A stretch of 64,000 bases of DNA from Litchfieldia alkalitelluris (GTDB taxonomy: Bacteria; Bacillota; Bacilli; Bacillales; Bacillaceae_L): assembly GCF_002019645.1 (NCBI RefSeq), contig NZ_KV917374.1:4796369-4860368 (forward strand). The letters run 5' to 3'. The notes below the pieces were generated by a model. It did no database searches and was not told the origin of the DNA. It saw only the letters and a list, made by a program, of their open reading frames with translations. Position numbers and translations under genes: made by a program. Of this stretch, positions 1 through 9,620 are shown one piece after another. Within the stretch, counting starts at the first letter, position 1. Each line of letters starts with the position of its first letter.

Positions 1-716
1 GTAATTACTCCCATGTTGTTATGGCAACTGGAGATGGATCTTATGCAAAAGAAACTAAAAATTTCAGAGAAGATTTAACGGTTTCCATAAAAGGCGCAAC
101 AATTGAAGGGAGCTTTGATCGATATTCTGTCATGGCATGGATTGATTATGATCTTGCTCCATACGGATACTGTTTTCTAATTCCATATTCAAAAACGGAA
201 GCAAATATTTCTATAGCGGTTCCTGATTTGGAAGGAAATTACGCTTTAGATATGACTAAATTATGGGATTCATTTTATCAAATGGTACGTTCTCAACTCA
301 AACAAGCGATACCTATAACCGACCAGTTTCATATCACTAAGTACCCTATCGGTATTTGTAACTCAGCTCGAGTAGGAAATACCTTTTATACAGGGAACTG
401 TTTTGGAACGATGATGCCATTTATGGGTTTTGGACAGTACGCTGCTATTTTAAGCGGTATTTATACTGCTTATGACTTATGCGGCTTAGGAAGTTATGAA
501 GAACTTATGAAACCATTTCGCGCTAGTTATGAAGATTCACTTGTATTAAGAAGAGCTATGGAACAACTATCAAACGAAGGGCTAGATCGAATCATTCGGT
601 CACTTCAAGGATACTGGGGTCACAAGCTGTTCCATACTAAAAGAATAAATCCATTAAAAGTAGCTAGTTATTTACTACGCCCATATATACATATGAAAGG
701 AGCGGCATCAAAATGA
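1..716 (+). CDS. FAD-dependent oxidoreductase, geranylgeranyl reductase-like (5' truncated by window)
   Basis: The reading frame is already open at base 3 and reads through VVMATGDGS, so the ATG at 21 is probably internal and the gene begins outside the window. The visible ~235 residues look like the C-terminal two thirds of a flavoprotein of the geranylgeranyl reductase/FixC group: a substrate-domain stretch (ATIEGSF...YCFLIPYSKTEANISIAV) followed by the second FAD contact, GNTFYTGNCFGTMMPFMGFGQ, which matches the usual GDAAG...P..GEGI-like block only in position and is degenerate. Substrate unknown. The stop overlaps the next start by 4 bases (ATGA), implying translational coupling. The family call is moderately sure; the exact role is not. 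Confidence 0.6.
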   Translation, partial: NYSHVVMATGDGSYAKETKNFREDLTVSIKGATIEGSFDRYSVMAWIDYDLAPYGYCFLIPYSKTEANISIAVPDLEGNYALDMTKLWDSFYQMVRSQLKQAIPITDQFHITKYPIGICNSARVGNTFYTGNCFGTMMPFMGFGQYAAILSGIYTAYDLCGLGSYEELMKPFRASYEDSLVLRRAMEQLSNEGLDRIIRSLQGYWGHKLFHTKRINPLKVASYLLRPYIHMKGAASK

Positions 717-1708
717 ACAATCATCATACGGTATCTTTAACTACATCTGAACTTGGTTATCTTTGGACTGGTCTTTCTATTAATGATATGTCTAAGTGGT
801 ATTTAACAGCTTTTTTTCAATTTACACAAGATCAAGAAATTAAAGATTTATATTCATTTGCATTAAAAATCACAAATGAACTTATTTCTAAAAGAAATGA
901 GATTCTTACCAATGAGGGTTATCCGGTACCTGTAGGATTTTCCGAAAAGGAGATAAAAGAATGTTCCTCCCCTCTATTTTCTAACCGGTTTTTGCTGAAA
1001 TACCTACATACAGGGGCATGTTTAGGATTAGAATTCCACTCCAAGTCTTTTGCTTTATCCACTAGAGAGGATGTCCGTCAATATAATATTGATTGCTTAA
1101 CATCATCTATAAAGCTAAATGATAAAGTCGTTGACCTTCTTTTAAACAAAGGAATATATTGGCGGACACCCTCATTGCCAACTCCGCATGTTCCTGAATA
1201 CATACAAAAATCAAGTTATCTTAATAGCTTGTTGGGAGATACTAGACCCTTAAATAGCATGGAACTTGCTAACTTATACCAAATAATTGATCTCCTAATT
1301 ATTATGGAAGCACTTTTTATTGGATTTGAGCAAATATCTGAATTGGAAGAAACTAGAGAACTGTTTCGAGAAGGAACGACATCCATTAGAAATCAATATG
1401 AAACATTGGCTGACATATTAAAGGAAAATGAATTACCAATTCCTCCTAGTTATTCAGCAGAGGTTCTCGAATCAAAAGAAAAGATATTTTCCGAACAAAT
1501 CATGGTTTCACATTTAGCAGGCTTATATGGGTCACTAATATCTCAATATGGATTTTCGATTGGTTCAGTAATGAGACATGATTTAGTTAAAGTATATACA
1601 CAGCATATAGTTAAGGCTGGTGTTATGTCGGAGAGAATTACTCGATTCCTTATAAAACAACAATGGATTGAAAAAGTGCCTGGAGCCATACTCCGTGATA
1701 ATTTATGA
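713..1708 (+). CDS. DUF3231 family protein
   Basis: 331 aa, cytoplasmic, no signal peptide. It shows the two-repeat helical layout of Bacillus DUF3231 proteins: an N-terminal block beginning LTTSELGYLWTGLSINDMSKW and a second block from about residue 180 (LNSMELANLYQIIDLLIIMEALF), each followed by long amphipathic helices. Proteins of this family are common in spore formers and have no established biochemical function. The start overlaps the upstream FAD-protein stop by 4 bases, and an AAAGGAG ribosome binding site lies inside the upstream gene, so the two are co-translated. A terminator follows at 1811. Confidence 0.75.
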   Translation: MNNHHTVSLTTSELGYLWTGLSINDMSKWYLTAFFQFTQDQEIKDLYSFALKITNELISKRNEILTNEGYPVPVGFSEKEIKECSSPLFSNRFLLKYLHTGACLGLEFHSKSFALSTREDVRQYNIDCLTSSIKLNDKVVDLLLNKGIYWRTPSLPTPHVPEYIQKSSYLNSLLGDTRPLNSMELANLYQIIDLLIIMEALFIGFEQISELEETRELFREGTTSIRNQYETLADILKENELPIPPSYSAEVLESKEKIFSEQIMVSHLAGLYGSLISQYGFSIGSVMRHDLVKVYTQHIVKAGVMSERITRFLIKQQWIEKVPGAILRDNL

Positions 1709-1810
1709 TATTCAGGAATGAAACCAATAGTTTATTCGCTAAAATAAGGTGCATCTAAAAAACGGTGATCCGAATACCCTATAAATTCTTTTCTAGCAAA
1801 ACCTCTAAAA

Positions 1811-1837
1811 GACCAGCTTCATTAGCTGGTCATCTTT
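1811..1837 (+). terminator. Rho-independent terminator after DUF3231 gene
   Basis: Perfect 7-bp stem GACCAGC/GCTGGTC (1811-1817 with 1825-1831), 7-nt loop, then a short T-rich run. The rest of 1709-2170 contains no gene I can support; it is AT-rich and presumably carries the promoter of the MoxR operon. Confidence 0.6.
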
Positions 1838-2179
1838 GATCATGCATATTTCTTACAAGAAATTCTTCATCGCATGGAAATACATCTGCTTTTTGCTTTA
1901 GGATATAATAACGGAACTTTCATCTGAAGTGTTTTTATACACAGACATTAGGTTAATAAAGGTTCTATTATAATTTTCTGTGATATACTCCTTAAAACTA
2001 AGATAAAATATGTGCCCCCAAAAACTATTCACTTTTATTATAAAAAACAAAGAAGTTGAAACTATTAATAAAGGGCTGATTTCTTTATAATTAAACTATA
2101 GTTATTATGAAACTATCAGAAACTAAATTTTCCACCGTGGATCTAATGAATAGTTATCAGATCAAGGAGGATGAATCCG

Positions 2180-3130
2180 ATGGAAACAGATTATCCAAAT
2201 GTTTTAAATAATCTCGAAGCAACTATTAATCGTTGTATACTAGGTAAAAAAAATGAAGTTAAGTTAATTATCACTGCACTATTGGCAGACGGACATGTTT
2301 TAATTGAAGGTGTTCCTGGAATTGGTAAGACCATGCTTATTAAGGCATTAGTTAAAACCATTCAAAGCGAGTTTAGAAGAGTACAATGTAACCCTGACCT
2401 TTTACCAACCGATATCACAGGTTTCTCTATTTATCACCCAAAGAATGAGCAATTTATATATAATCCTGGACCTGTGATGACCAATTTTTTATTAGTTGAT
2501 GAAATCAACCGTGCCTCAACAAAAACACAATCAGCACTACTAGAAGCAATGGAAGAAAAACAAGTGACCGTTGATGGAAAAATTCATCCCCTACCTCGGC
2601 CTTTCTTTGTGATGGCGACACAAAATCCCATTGAGTTTGAAGGTACATATCTTTTACCAGAAGCGCAGCTGGACCGATTTATGATGAAGTTCAATCTCCA
2701 TTACCCAGCTAAGCAAACGGAAAAAGAGTTAATATTATCACAAACGATAAAAAATCCTTTGGAAGACATTACGGAAATTACGGACATGACATACATCCAA
2801 AAGATACAAGAGTTTGTGCAGACTATATATATAGCTGAGAGTGTTGTTGATTATATACTAGAAATCGTAGAAAGAACTAGAAATCATCCTTCCATTTTTT
2901 TAGGGGTAAGTCCACGCGGAACGCTAGCATTTTTGCGTGCGGTGAAAGCACTTGCTTTTCTCAATAAACGTCATTTTGTAACTCCTGACGATGTTAAATT
3001 TTTGATACCATATGTTTTTCATCACCGGATTATCCTTAGTCCAGATGCCCAAATGAGTGATGTTCAAGTCGAAAGCTTAATGCAATCCATTGTAAACGGT
3101 GTCAATGTTCCGGTAAGAGTGGAGAACTGA
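2180..3130 (+). CDS. MoxR family AAA+ ATPase
   Basis: 316 aa. Walker A is GVPGIGKT and Walker B is LLVDEINR, followed by the sensor-1 block FVMATQNPIEFEGTYLLPEAQLDRF typical of MoxR (AAA_3), and a C-terminal lid domain with GVSPRGTLAFLRAVKALAFL. MoxR ATPases are chaperone-like and pair with DUF58/VWA partners. The ATG at 2180 is preferred over the one at 2171 because AAGGAGG (2164-2170) directly abuts the latter but sits 9 nt from 2180. It is first of a three-gene operon with a DUF58 protein and a transmembrane transglutaminase, a widespread Bacillus arrangement. Confidence 0.9.
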   Translation: METDYPNVLNNLEATINRCILGKKNEVKLIITALLADGHVLIEGVPGIGKTMLIKALVKTIQSEFRRVQCNPDLLPTDITGFSIYHPKNEQFIYNPGPVMTNFLLVDEINRASTKTQSALLEAMEEKQVTVDGKIHPLPRPFFVMATQNPIEFEGTYLLPEAQLDRFMMKFNLHYPAKQTEKELILSQTIKNPLEDITEITDMTYIQKIQEFVQTIYIAESVVDYILEIVERTRNHPSIFLGVSPRGTLAFLRAVKALAFLNKRHFVTPDDVKFLIPYVFHHRIILSPDAQMSDVQVESLMQSIVNGVNVPVRVEN

Positions 3131-3134
3131 TTAT

Positions 3135-4388
3135 ATGCTTAAAGCGATAAAGCAATGGATGCCTAGAGATCAACGAGGGCTGTTATGGGGAGTTATGTTT
3201 GTTTGGTTAACTAGCCTTTTATTCCTCTTGTTTACCGGTGGTGAATTAGGGGTTCTCTTATTTTTTATTACAACGGTAATTACTACATATCTTTTATTAC
3301 TTGGTAAGTGGAGCGGAATAAAAGATATAAAAGGAGAACGTGCTTCAACCAATCCTGGTCAAAGATTAGAAACAGGTGATTCCTTTCATGTTGAAACATC
3401 ATTTGAAATTCCTGGATTTTGGCCAATTTCTTATGTATTGATAAAAGATGAAATCACTCACCATCAGTTTGGCAAACAAATCTATCAATCTTCCTTTGTT
3501 CCTACTACTTATAGAACTGGAAAGGTTTCATACACTATTTCTAATTTAAAACGTGGAGCATATGACTTTGGGGCAACCGAATGCTCTATAACAGACCTAT
3601 TAAATTTATTTCAACATAAAGCTACCATTCTTTTACCGGTAACATTTAAGGTTTATCCCAAATCCATACGCATAAAGGAATGGTCATTCGTATCTGCCTT
3701 ACGAAGTGGGGTTCGTGATTCTTCTATGTCTAGAAATCAAAAGGAGACAACCGAAATAGATGGAGTTAGAGAATATACCAATGGTGACAGATTGTCTAGG
3801 ATTCACTGGAATGCTTCCGCTAAAACTGGAGAATTAAAATCAAAGGAATTTATTAGAGAATCCGTTCCAAAAATACTTATCGTAATCGATCAATACCATC
3901 ATTCCTATCACGATGAGGAGCAATTTGAATTAGCAGTTTCAACAGCTGCTTCTATTATTCGCTACAGTAGTAAACAACAGATTCCCATAGGTCTGTTTTC
4001 TCCTGGAAAAAAAGTGAACTACTATGAAGTGCAACAAGGCATGACTTATAGTCATCGTCTAGAAGAGCATCTACTTTATGTGAAAAGAGATGGCGAGAAC
4101 AATATACCAAAAGCACTCCTTCATCGACATTTGACACGTTTACAAGGGAGTCTAATTGTTGTTATAACTCCTGAGAAAAGTAATCTATTATTTCATCGTT
4201 TAGTTGGAATGAAAAAAATGAACCTACATCCCTGTCACATTTGTATAGCTCCTCAAAAGGACTCAGAGGTAGAAAAATGGAAACGTCGATTAGACACAGA
4301 ACAAATCCATTGCTATATGGTCGATTCTTTAAAGGAGTTACCAGTCGTGTTAGGAGGGAAAACAGTTGAGAAAAACAGATTATCTTGA
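3135..4388 (+). CDS. DUF58 domain-containing membrane protein
   Basis: 417 aa. Two hydrophobic helices near the N-terminus (about residues 15-55) anchor a cytoplasmic portion with the DUF58 signature region around residue 210-225, REYTNGDRLSRIHWNASAKT, followed by a VWA-like fold (ILIVIDQ). DUF58 proteins are the standard partner of MoxR ATPases; their client is generally unknown. It starts 4 nt after the MoxR stop and its end overlaps the next gene by 23 nt, so the three form one operon. Function beyond the family level is not visible. Confidence 0.85.
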   Translation: MLKAIKQWMPRDQRGLLWGVMFVWLTSLLFLLFTGGELGVLLFFITTVITTYLLLLGKWSGIKDIKGERASTNPGQRLETGDSFHVETSFEIPGFWPISYVLIKDEITHHQFGKQIYQSSFVPTTYRTGKVSYTISNLKRGAYDFGATECSITDLLNLFQHKATILLPVTFKVYPKSIRIKEWSFVSALRSGVRDSSMSRNQKETTEIDGVREYTNGDRLSRIHWNASAKTGELKSKEFIRESVPKILIVIDQYHHSYHDEEQFELAVSTAASIIRYSSKQQIPIGLFSPGKKVNYYEVQQGMTYSHRLEEHLLYVKRDGENNIPKALLHRHLTRLQGSLIVVITPEKSNLLFHRLVGMKKMNLHPCHICIAPQKDSEVEKWKRRLDTEQIHCYMVDSLKELPVVLGGKTVEKNRLS

Positions 4389-6564
4389 GCGTTTTGCCAT
4401 TTTATTGACCGGTGTTTTCCTGTATCCCTTTCTACCATTGCTGACTGATTATACGTTACCATTTACCTTTCAACTGATGATCTGTGTGCTGATTTTTACT
4501 TGTTTCATAGAAAGCTTTTTCCCTTTTCATAAATTACTCGGCTGGTTTATCGAGTTTGGTGCTAGTTGCCTTGTCACATTGTATTATCTAGACTGGATAG
4601 TCAGCCTACCGTATCTCAGTATTGTGATGGGGACTTGGTTCATCTATATATTCATGATTCACTGGTTTAAAACTAAATGGCGAGTACTCGTACTCATTCT
4701 TGTGTCAGTAATTAGCTTATCAATCATAGACACATTTACCTACCATGAGTTATGGGTCGAAATTATTATATTAATAAGTGCAGGTCTTTTATTATTACTC
4801 GTCATTCATCTTAAGGATCTTAGGGAGAAGAGTCCAGATGGCTGGGAGCACTTAACCGATTATCCGGGTACAGTTATTTCCCCTATTGTTATTTTTTTTA
4901 CTGTCTTGTTTTTTTTCATGATTTTTGCGCCTGATGTTCGTCCATTGCTGAAGGATCCTTATACTGCGTGGAAAGATTTCACTGGGGGAGAAAAGGCAAT
5001 ATCTTCATATGCAGATATTAGTGACCTTGAGGACAACGAAGATTCAGGGCAAGGGGAAATCTTATCTGGATATAGTCGTGACGATAGTCACTTAGGTGGT
5101 ACTTTTAATTATGATTACTCGGCTGTTATGTCTGTAGAAACCTCCTATCCAACCTATTATCGAGGAGAAGTGCGTTATTTCTATAATGGTTCTGGCTGGG
5201 AGCACGAAGATACTAACTATCATCTAGACAGTTATGTTGTACTTCCAGACGAAGCGAGTCAATCTCTGCCTTTTACTAATGAATCACCAGTTGATCGTTC
5301 CTTGTTAGAAACAAGAGAGGTTTCACAGATTATTACCGTTTCAACTAATAAGGCGTATAGAAGTCATGTTTTATTTGGCTCATCTCAAATCGACACAATT
5401 GAAATTGTCGAAGAGATCGAACTAAATAGGGAGCTTGGTAATAATCGTTATAATACATTGCTCGAGGAAAAAGGTCCACTCCTCTGGTTACCCAATGTAT
5501 CTGAATTACATTATTGGGATAGTGCTGGGATGTTCCCAAAAATATATCAGGTCACCTCACAAGTCCCTTTAATTGATGAGGATGGATTAAGAGCTTCAAC
5601 ATCCATTGACCCCGAAGATGAGTACTGGGACAAATACCTACACTTACCCAACGAATTGCCAATGAGAGTTTCAGAGCTTGCTAAAGAGATAGTTGATGAA
5701 AAAACAACTACCTATGATCAGGTGAAGGCCATAGAATCGTATTTAAAGGAGACTTACACCTATACGACCAAGCCGAACCTATCCTTAGGAAAGAGTGACG
5801 ATTTTGTTGATCAATTTTTATTTGAAGTGCAGGAAGGCTACTGTGATTATTTTTCCACTGCAATGGTCGTGTTAACAAGAACACTTGATATCCCAGCTCG
5901 CTGGGTCAAAGGATATACTCAGGGTACAAAACAAATGAATGAGATGGAACAATATTATTTTACCACTGAGCAAGATTCATTAGGTCCAGGAGTTTACAAT
6001 GTTCTAAACGCAAATGCTCATTCTTGGGTCGAGGTTTACTTTCCTGGGTATGGCTGGATTCCTTTCGAACCAACTGCCACGTTCTCTGCTCCGACCTACA
6101 CGGTAGCTGCAGAAATAGGCTCTGAATTAAATGAAACAATGAGCGAACAGACACATGCACTCGAAGAAAGATCCTTGCCATTAGTCAAAATTCTACTAAC
6201 TGTCATTATTGTTGTAGCTTTCTTGGGTATTATACTCCTATTATGGAACCGAAAGTTAAGCTTTTTGTGGCATGTTTGGAAACACCGAGGTGTAAAGTCT
6301 AGTAATCTGAGGATTGTATTAGAAATAGAGCGTCTACTTCATTATGGACCACGCCTAGGATATAAGTATTTTATGCATGAAACGTTACATGAAACATTCT
6401 CTCGTTGGATTATACAAAATAGGTCGTTGGAAAAACATTTAACCGAGTTAGTCCTTCTCTTTGAAAAAGCAAAGTATAGTAAGGAACAAATGACAGATGG
6501 AGAATTAAAACTAATTAAGGAAAAGGTACACCTTTTAAAGAAGCTTATGAAGACTAGGGGTTAA
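4366..6564 (+). CDS. Transmembrane transglutaminase-like protein (TgpA/DUF3488 type)
   Basis: 732 aa starting at TTG, chosen because TAGGAGGG at 4350-4357 is 8 nt upstream. The N-terminus has five to six membrane helices (to about residue 190), then an extracellular region with a transglutaminase core: the catalytic Cys in EVQEGYCDYFSTAMVVLTR, the His in NANAHSWVEVYFPGYGW and the following acidic region FEPTATF. A further helix lies near residue 610 and a cytoplasmic DUF4129-like tail follows. Such proteins are thought to cross-link or cleave at the cell surface, assisted by MoxR/DUF58. All catalytic positions look intact. Confidence 0.88.
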   Translation: MRKTDYLERFAILLTGVFLYPFLPLLTDYTLPFTFQLMICVLIFTCFIESFFPFHKLLGWFIEFGASCLVTLYYLDWIVSLPYLSIVMGTWFIYIFMIHWFKTKWRVLVLILVSVISLSIIDTFTYHELWVEIIILISAGLLLLLVIHLKDLREKSPDGWEHLTDYPGTVISPIVIFFTVLFFFMIFAPDVRPLLKDPYTAWKDFTGGEKAISSYADISDLEDNEDSGQGEILSGYSRDDSHLGGTFNYDYSAVMSVETSYPTYYRGEVRYFYNGSGWEHEDTNYHLDSYVVLPDEASQSLPFTNESPVDRSLLETREVSQIITVSTNKAYRSHVLFGSSQIDTIEIVEEIELNRELGNNRYNTLLEEKGPLLWLPNVSELHYWDSAGMFPKIYQVTSQVPLIDEDGLRASTSIDPEDEYWDKYLHLPNELPMRVSELAKEIVDEKTTTYDQVKAIESYLKETYTYTTKPNLSLGKSDDFVDQFLFEVQEGYCDYFSTAMVVLTRTLDIPARWVKGYTQGTKQMNEMEQYYFTTEQDSLGPGVYNVLNANAHSWVEVYFPGYGWIPFEPTATFSAPTYTVAAEIGSELNETMSEQTHALEERSLPLVKILLTVIIVVAFLGIILLLWNRKLSFLWHVWKHRGVKSSNLRIVLEIERLLHYGPRLGYKYFMHETLHETFSRWIIQNRSLEKHLTELVLLFEKAKYSKEQMTDGELKLIKEKVHLLKKLMKTRG

Positions 6565-6687
6565 TGTAGTATGAGATAGGCAACGTTCTATTTGTCTACC
6601 TTGAAAATAATTTAGATATTGGAGTCCATGCGCTGCGATCCACTTGCTTTCCGCGGGGTGGTCCGCGAGCCTCCTCGTCGCCAGGGG

Positions 6688-6727
6688 CTCCTGTGGGGTC
6701 TCACGAGACCGCTAGATCCCACAGGAG
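6688..6727. repeat. Hairpin core of type A repeat, copy 1
   Basis: CTCCTGTGGG (6688-6697) pairs perfectly with CCCACAGGAG (6718-6727); inside it GGTCTC and GAGACC form a smaller hairpin. Copy 2 keeps the same fold with ACTCCTGCGGG and CCCGCAGGAGT (7095-7135), with a compensatory T-A to C-G change, which suggests that the folded structure is conserved. Confidence 0.8.
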
Positions 6728-6828
6728 TCGAGTGGCTCTTCGCTCATTCCACACTAAGGGGTAACCATTTTCATTCACCATGGTACGAAATACTTATTTA
6801 GCATAGGTGTCTACCCTGAAAATAGAAA

Positions 6829-6948
6829 TGCGGAAGGCGCTCGTTCATCGGCGACAGGCATAAGACGAGCCGGCTAGAAGGTTGCTTTTTAACCTTCTTG
6901 CCGGATTGACTTAGACCTGAGAGCCGATAGCGCCTGAAGCTAGACACT
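6829..6948. repeat. Type B palindromic repeat
   Basis: Bounded by GCGGAAGGCGCTCG and its inverse AGCGCCT..., with an internal strong hairpin CGGCTAGAAGGTT (6871-6883) / AACCTTCTTGCCG (6891-6903). It is inserted between two type P palindromes. No coding potential is seen. Confidence 0.7.
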
Positions 6949-7601
6949 AAGCTAAGTATAATTTTTCATACTCCATGGTGCTAATTTTAATTAGCATAGA
7001 TGTCTACCCTGAAAATACATAGGTAGTGGAGTTCCATGAGCTGCAATCCACTTGCTTTCCGCGGGGCGGTCCGTGAGCCTCCTCGTCGCCAGGGACTCCT
7101 GCGGGTCTCACGTGACCGCTATATCCCGCAGGAGTCAAGTGGCTCTCCGCTCATTCCACACTAGGTGAAAAGCACTATTTTCATACTCCAGGGTGCAAAT
7201 ACTCATTTGCATGAAGGTCTACCCTGAAAATAACCTGGGTAGTGGAGTTCCATGCGCTGCGATCCACACTAGGTGAATGCACTATTTTCATACTCCATGG
7301 TGCAAATACTCATTCGCATGGATGTCTACCCTGAAAATAACTTAGTTGGCGGAGTTTCATGAGCTGCAATCCACTCAGGATACCGCGAGGCGTGCGGTGA
7401 GCTTAATCAGAGCAAGCTCTTGGGGGATCATGATATGCATAGAGTCATATTTATTTTGATTTATATAACTTTTTTCTTTTTACCCCTTTCATGGTATTTT
7501 CATAGATGTTACAATGGCACATGTGAAATATGTACATAGAAACTTCATTTCACGAATTAGTCTAAATTCCTAAATCTTCACGCAAAGAAAGGGTGTTTTC
7601 A

Positions 7602-7730
7602 ATGCATTATGGAAGCAAAGGCTGGTATGTTGAAAAGCTTAAAGAAGCTGGCGTACGCACCTATGAAGGACGTAAAGTTGAGAAGTACAAAAAGCACGTT
7701 CTTGCAAGTCTATTAGAAAAAACTAAATAA
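7602..7730 (+). CDS. DUF2639 family small protein (YflJ-like)
   Basis: 42 aa, beginning MHYGSKGWYVEKLKEAGV and continuing with a GRKVEKYK segment and a short C-terminal helix. This matches the size and conserved GSKGWYV...L...G motif of the DUF2639 family found in Bacillus; the function is unknown. An AAAGGG ribosome binding site lies about 9 nt upstream, and a terminator follows directly. Intact, basic, no signal sequence. Confidence 0.85.
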   Translation: MHYGSKGWYVEKLKEAGVRTYEGRKVEKYKKHVLASLLEKTK

Positions 7731-7738
7731 CCTGACGG

Positions 7739-7775
7739 TCGCAGCTCATCTTTCAGAGCTGCGATTATTTATTTT
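7739..7775 (+). terminator. Terminator of DUF2639 gene
   Basis: Perfect 9-bp stem TCGCAGCTC/GAGCTGCGA with an 8-nt loop, then TTATTTATTTT. Confidence 0.9.
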
Positions 7776-7961
7776 AAGGCTATATACACCAAACACAATA
7801 AATAGATAAACCACCAAAAATCTAAAAGGAAATACAGCTATGAAATATCAACTAATCAAGAGGGGAACATTCCTCAATAAATATAGGGCCTGCTCTTATT
7901 TTTTGAGTATGATAAGATTAGTATGCCAATATAATATTTTTAATTTAGGCTGTGATACACG

Positions 7962-8896
7962 ATAAACTTATTTGAAAAACTATATATTTTAATTATTTTT
8001 TCAGCAGTAATTATTGGTATAGGTATAGGACAAATAGAATTAGTAAACATCCATGCGGAAAGCTTTGTTGTTCCTTTATTAACTGTGATGCTTTATATCA
8101 CTTTCTTACAAATTCCAATGGAAGAAATAAAAAAATCTTTTAAAAAACATCAAGTTTACATATACTTCAGTCATTATAAATTTTGTCTGGACACCCTTCC
8201 TTGCATGGCTGCTAGCAATGGGATTTTCAGGTGATCATTGGATTTTTCATGCTTATGGTTACACCATGTACTGAATACTTAATCTTTACAGGTATAGCAA
8301 AAGGAAATGTTGCGTTATCAACGGCAATCTTACCTTTAAACTTAATCTTACAAGTCATTTTGCTACCTATATATCTTCTTATTTTTGGAGAAAAAACAGG
8401 GGTTATAGAGCTTTCATATCTAGTGGAAAGTATCTTAATAGTTTTATTCATACCATTAGTCTTTGCTTTTCTAACAAAAATGTTCCTGAGAAACAAGCAA
8501 CAATTAGGAGAAAAACTTATATCAAACCTCAGCGTGTTGCAGATCATTTTTCTAAGCCTTCCAATCATTGCGTTGTTTGCTTCACAAGGACAATTACTAT
8601 TTAATCGCTTAGATTTAATGTGGCAGATTACCTTACCGATACTTTTATTTTTTATCGTGTATTTCTTCGTTAGTCAAAAAGTTGGACAGTTTATGGGGTT
8701 ACCGAACTCTGACATAACAAGTTTAAGCTTAACTACCTTAGCAAGAAATTCACCAATCGCTTTAGCAATAGCTATGACCGCATTTCCAGACCAACCTTTA
8801 ATAGCATTAACATTAGTTATAGGACCATTATTGGAATTGCCTATTCTCACATTAATTACACAGCTATTATTATTTTTCAAAAATAGAAGGACATAA
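7962..8896 (+). pseudogene. Arsenite/bile-acid:sodium symporter-type transporter, frameshifted
   Basis: Three reading frames together give one polytopic membrane protein of the ACR3/bile acid:sodium symporter group (~310 aa). Frame 1 (7962 to ~8159) reads NLFEKLYILIIFSAVIIG...FLQIPMEEIKKSFKKH; frame 2 (~8158-8230) reads TSVIINFVWTPFLAWLLAMGF; frame 3 (~8230-8896) reads IIGFFMLMVTPCTEY and the remaining helices. So there are two single-base-type frameshifts, and the expected first codon is ATA rather than ATG. No functional full-length product is expected unless these are sequencing errors. The 221-aa frame-3 segment alone lacks the first three helices. Confidence 0.8.
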
Positions 8897-9026
8897 AAAA
8901 CGTAAAAGCACACATCAATTTATGTAAGTAGTTCAGATAATGTGGAGAAAACTAAAATTAACAATTGAATTCACATTCAAAAAGTGTTTTCAATTAGCAT
9001 CATAATTAGCAATATATTTAACACAT

Positions 9027-9055
9027 AAAAACGCTTGGATAACTCCAAGCGTTTT
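9027..9055. terminator. Bidirectional terminator
   Basis: AAAACGCTTGGA (9027-9039 region) pairs with TCCAAGCGTTTT around a TAAC loop, with A-run on the left and T-run on the right. It serves the convergent transporter pseudogene and lipoprotein gene. Confidence 0.85.
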
Positions 9056-9092
9056 TAACATATAGTGGTTTAATTTTTATTAACGAACGGTG

Positions 9093-9482
9093 TTATCCTT
9101 CAACGATTGCAAGGTATTTCAAGAATTCTCCATTGATTTCAACAAGTAAAATATCTCCTCTTTCTTTTGCTGAAAAAATCTTTGCACCAACAGGAAGTTT
9201 ATTCGACATTTCATTATTAAAATCTGTATTAGCATCATTTCTTGTTTTTATTTCACCGATTTGAACATTTTTTGTTAAAGATAATTCTTCTACCCAATCA
9301 ATATTAGTCTTGTAGATAACTCCATCAAACTGAAAAATATCAGCATCAGGGTCCAATGTTAAGACTTCTTCGGCATCAATACTGTCAATTGTTACTTCGG
9401 TTGTACCTCCGTTATTAGAGCATCCTGTAATCATAAATAAGACCAATGTAATTAAAACAAAGAACATTCTTTGTACTTTCAT
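9093..9482 (-). CDS. Putative small lipoprotein
   Basis: 129 aa from the start MKVQRMFFVL; this ATG is chosen over the one at 9503 because AAGGGGG lies just upstream of it. There is a signal peptide with a lipobox-like MITGC (Cys near residue 21), then a short acidic exported domain with no family I recognise (…DPDADIFQFDGVIYKTNIDW…, …GDILLVEINGEFLKYLAIVEG). Likely a membrane-anchored extracytoplasmic protein. Convergent with the upstream pseudogene; it ends at the shared terminator. Confidence 0.65.
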   Translation of the reverse strand: MKVQRMFFVLITLVLFMITGCSNNGGTTEVTIDSIDAEEVLTLDPDADIFQFDGVIYKTNIDWVEELSLTKNVQIGEIKTRNDANTDFNNEMSNKLPVGAKIFSAKERGDILLVEINGEFLKYLAIVEG

Positions 9483-9620
9483 ATTAAATCCCCCTTTATC
9501 CAATTAGACGAGCGTTTATGAAAAAAGTTCCAATTTAATTCCTTGGTAAACTGATAGTTTCAACATCTATATTTTAACATTAACGTAAATTTACAATTTA
9601 CCTTCCGAGAAATATGGAAA

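Larger units (their letters stand above)
6590..7400. repeat. Mosaic of nested palindromic intergenic repeats
   Basis: About 800 bp without a gene, built from three interleaved repeat types. Type A (~135 bp) opens with TGGAGT(T/C)CCATG-like sequence, continues CCACTTGCTTTCCGCGG and closes with CTCATTCCACACTA: full copies near 6620-6755 and 7026-7163, a core-deleted copy at 7230-7273, and a diverged start at 7348-7400. Type P (~60 bp) is an imperfect palindrome bounded by TTTTCAtactCCA and TCTACCCTGAAAATA: 6763-6825, 6957-7017, 7173-7224 and 7279-7342, plus a half copy at 6595-6611. Type B is a single ~120-bp palindrome (6829-6948). Confidence 0.85.

Noticed and set aside
6619-6801. 60-codon open frame on + strand
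   Set aside because: Lies entirely inside the palindromic type A repeat; no ribosome binding site, and the frame is an accident of the repeat.
7841-7966. 41-codon frame with AAAGGA upstream
   Set aside because: Odd composition, no recognisable family and overlaps the start region of the transporter pseudogene; not enough to call a gene.
8227-8568. 113-codon frame on - strand
   Set aside because: Antisense to the transporter pseudogene whose + strand clearly shows conserved protein sequence.
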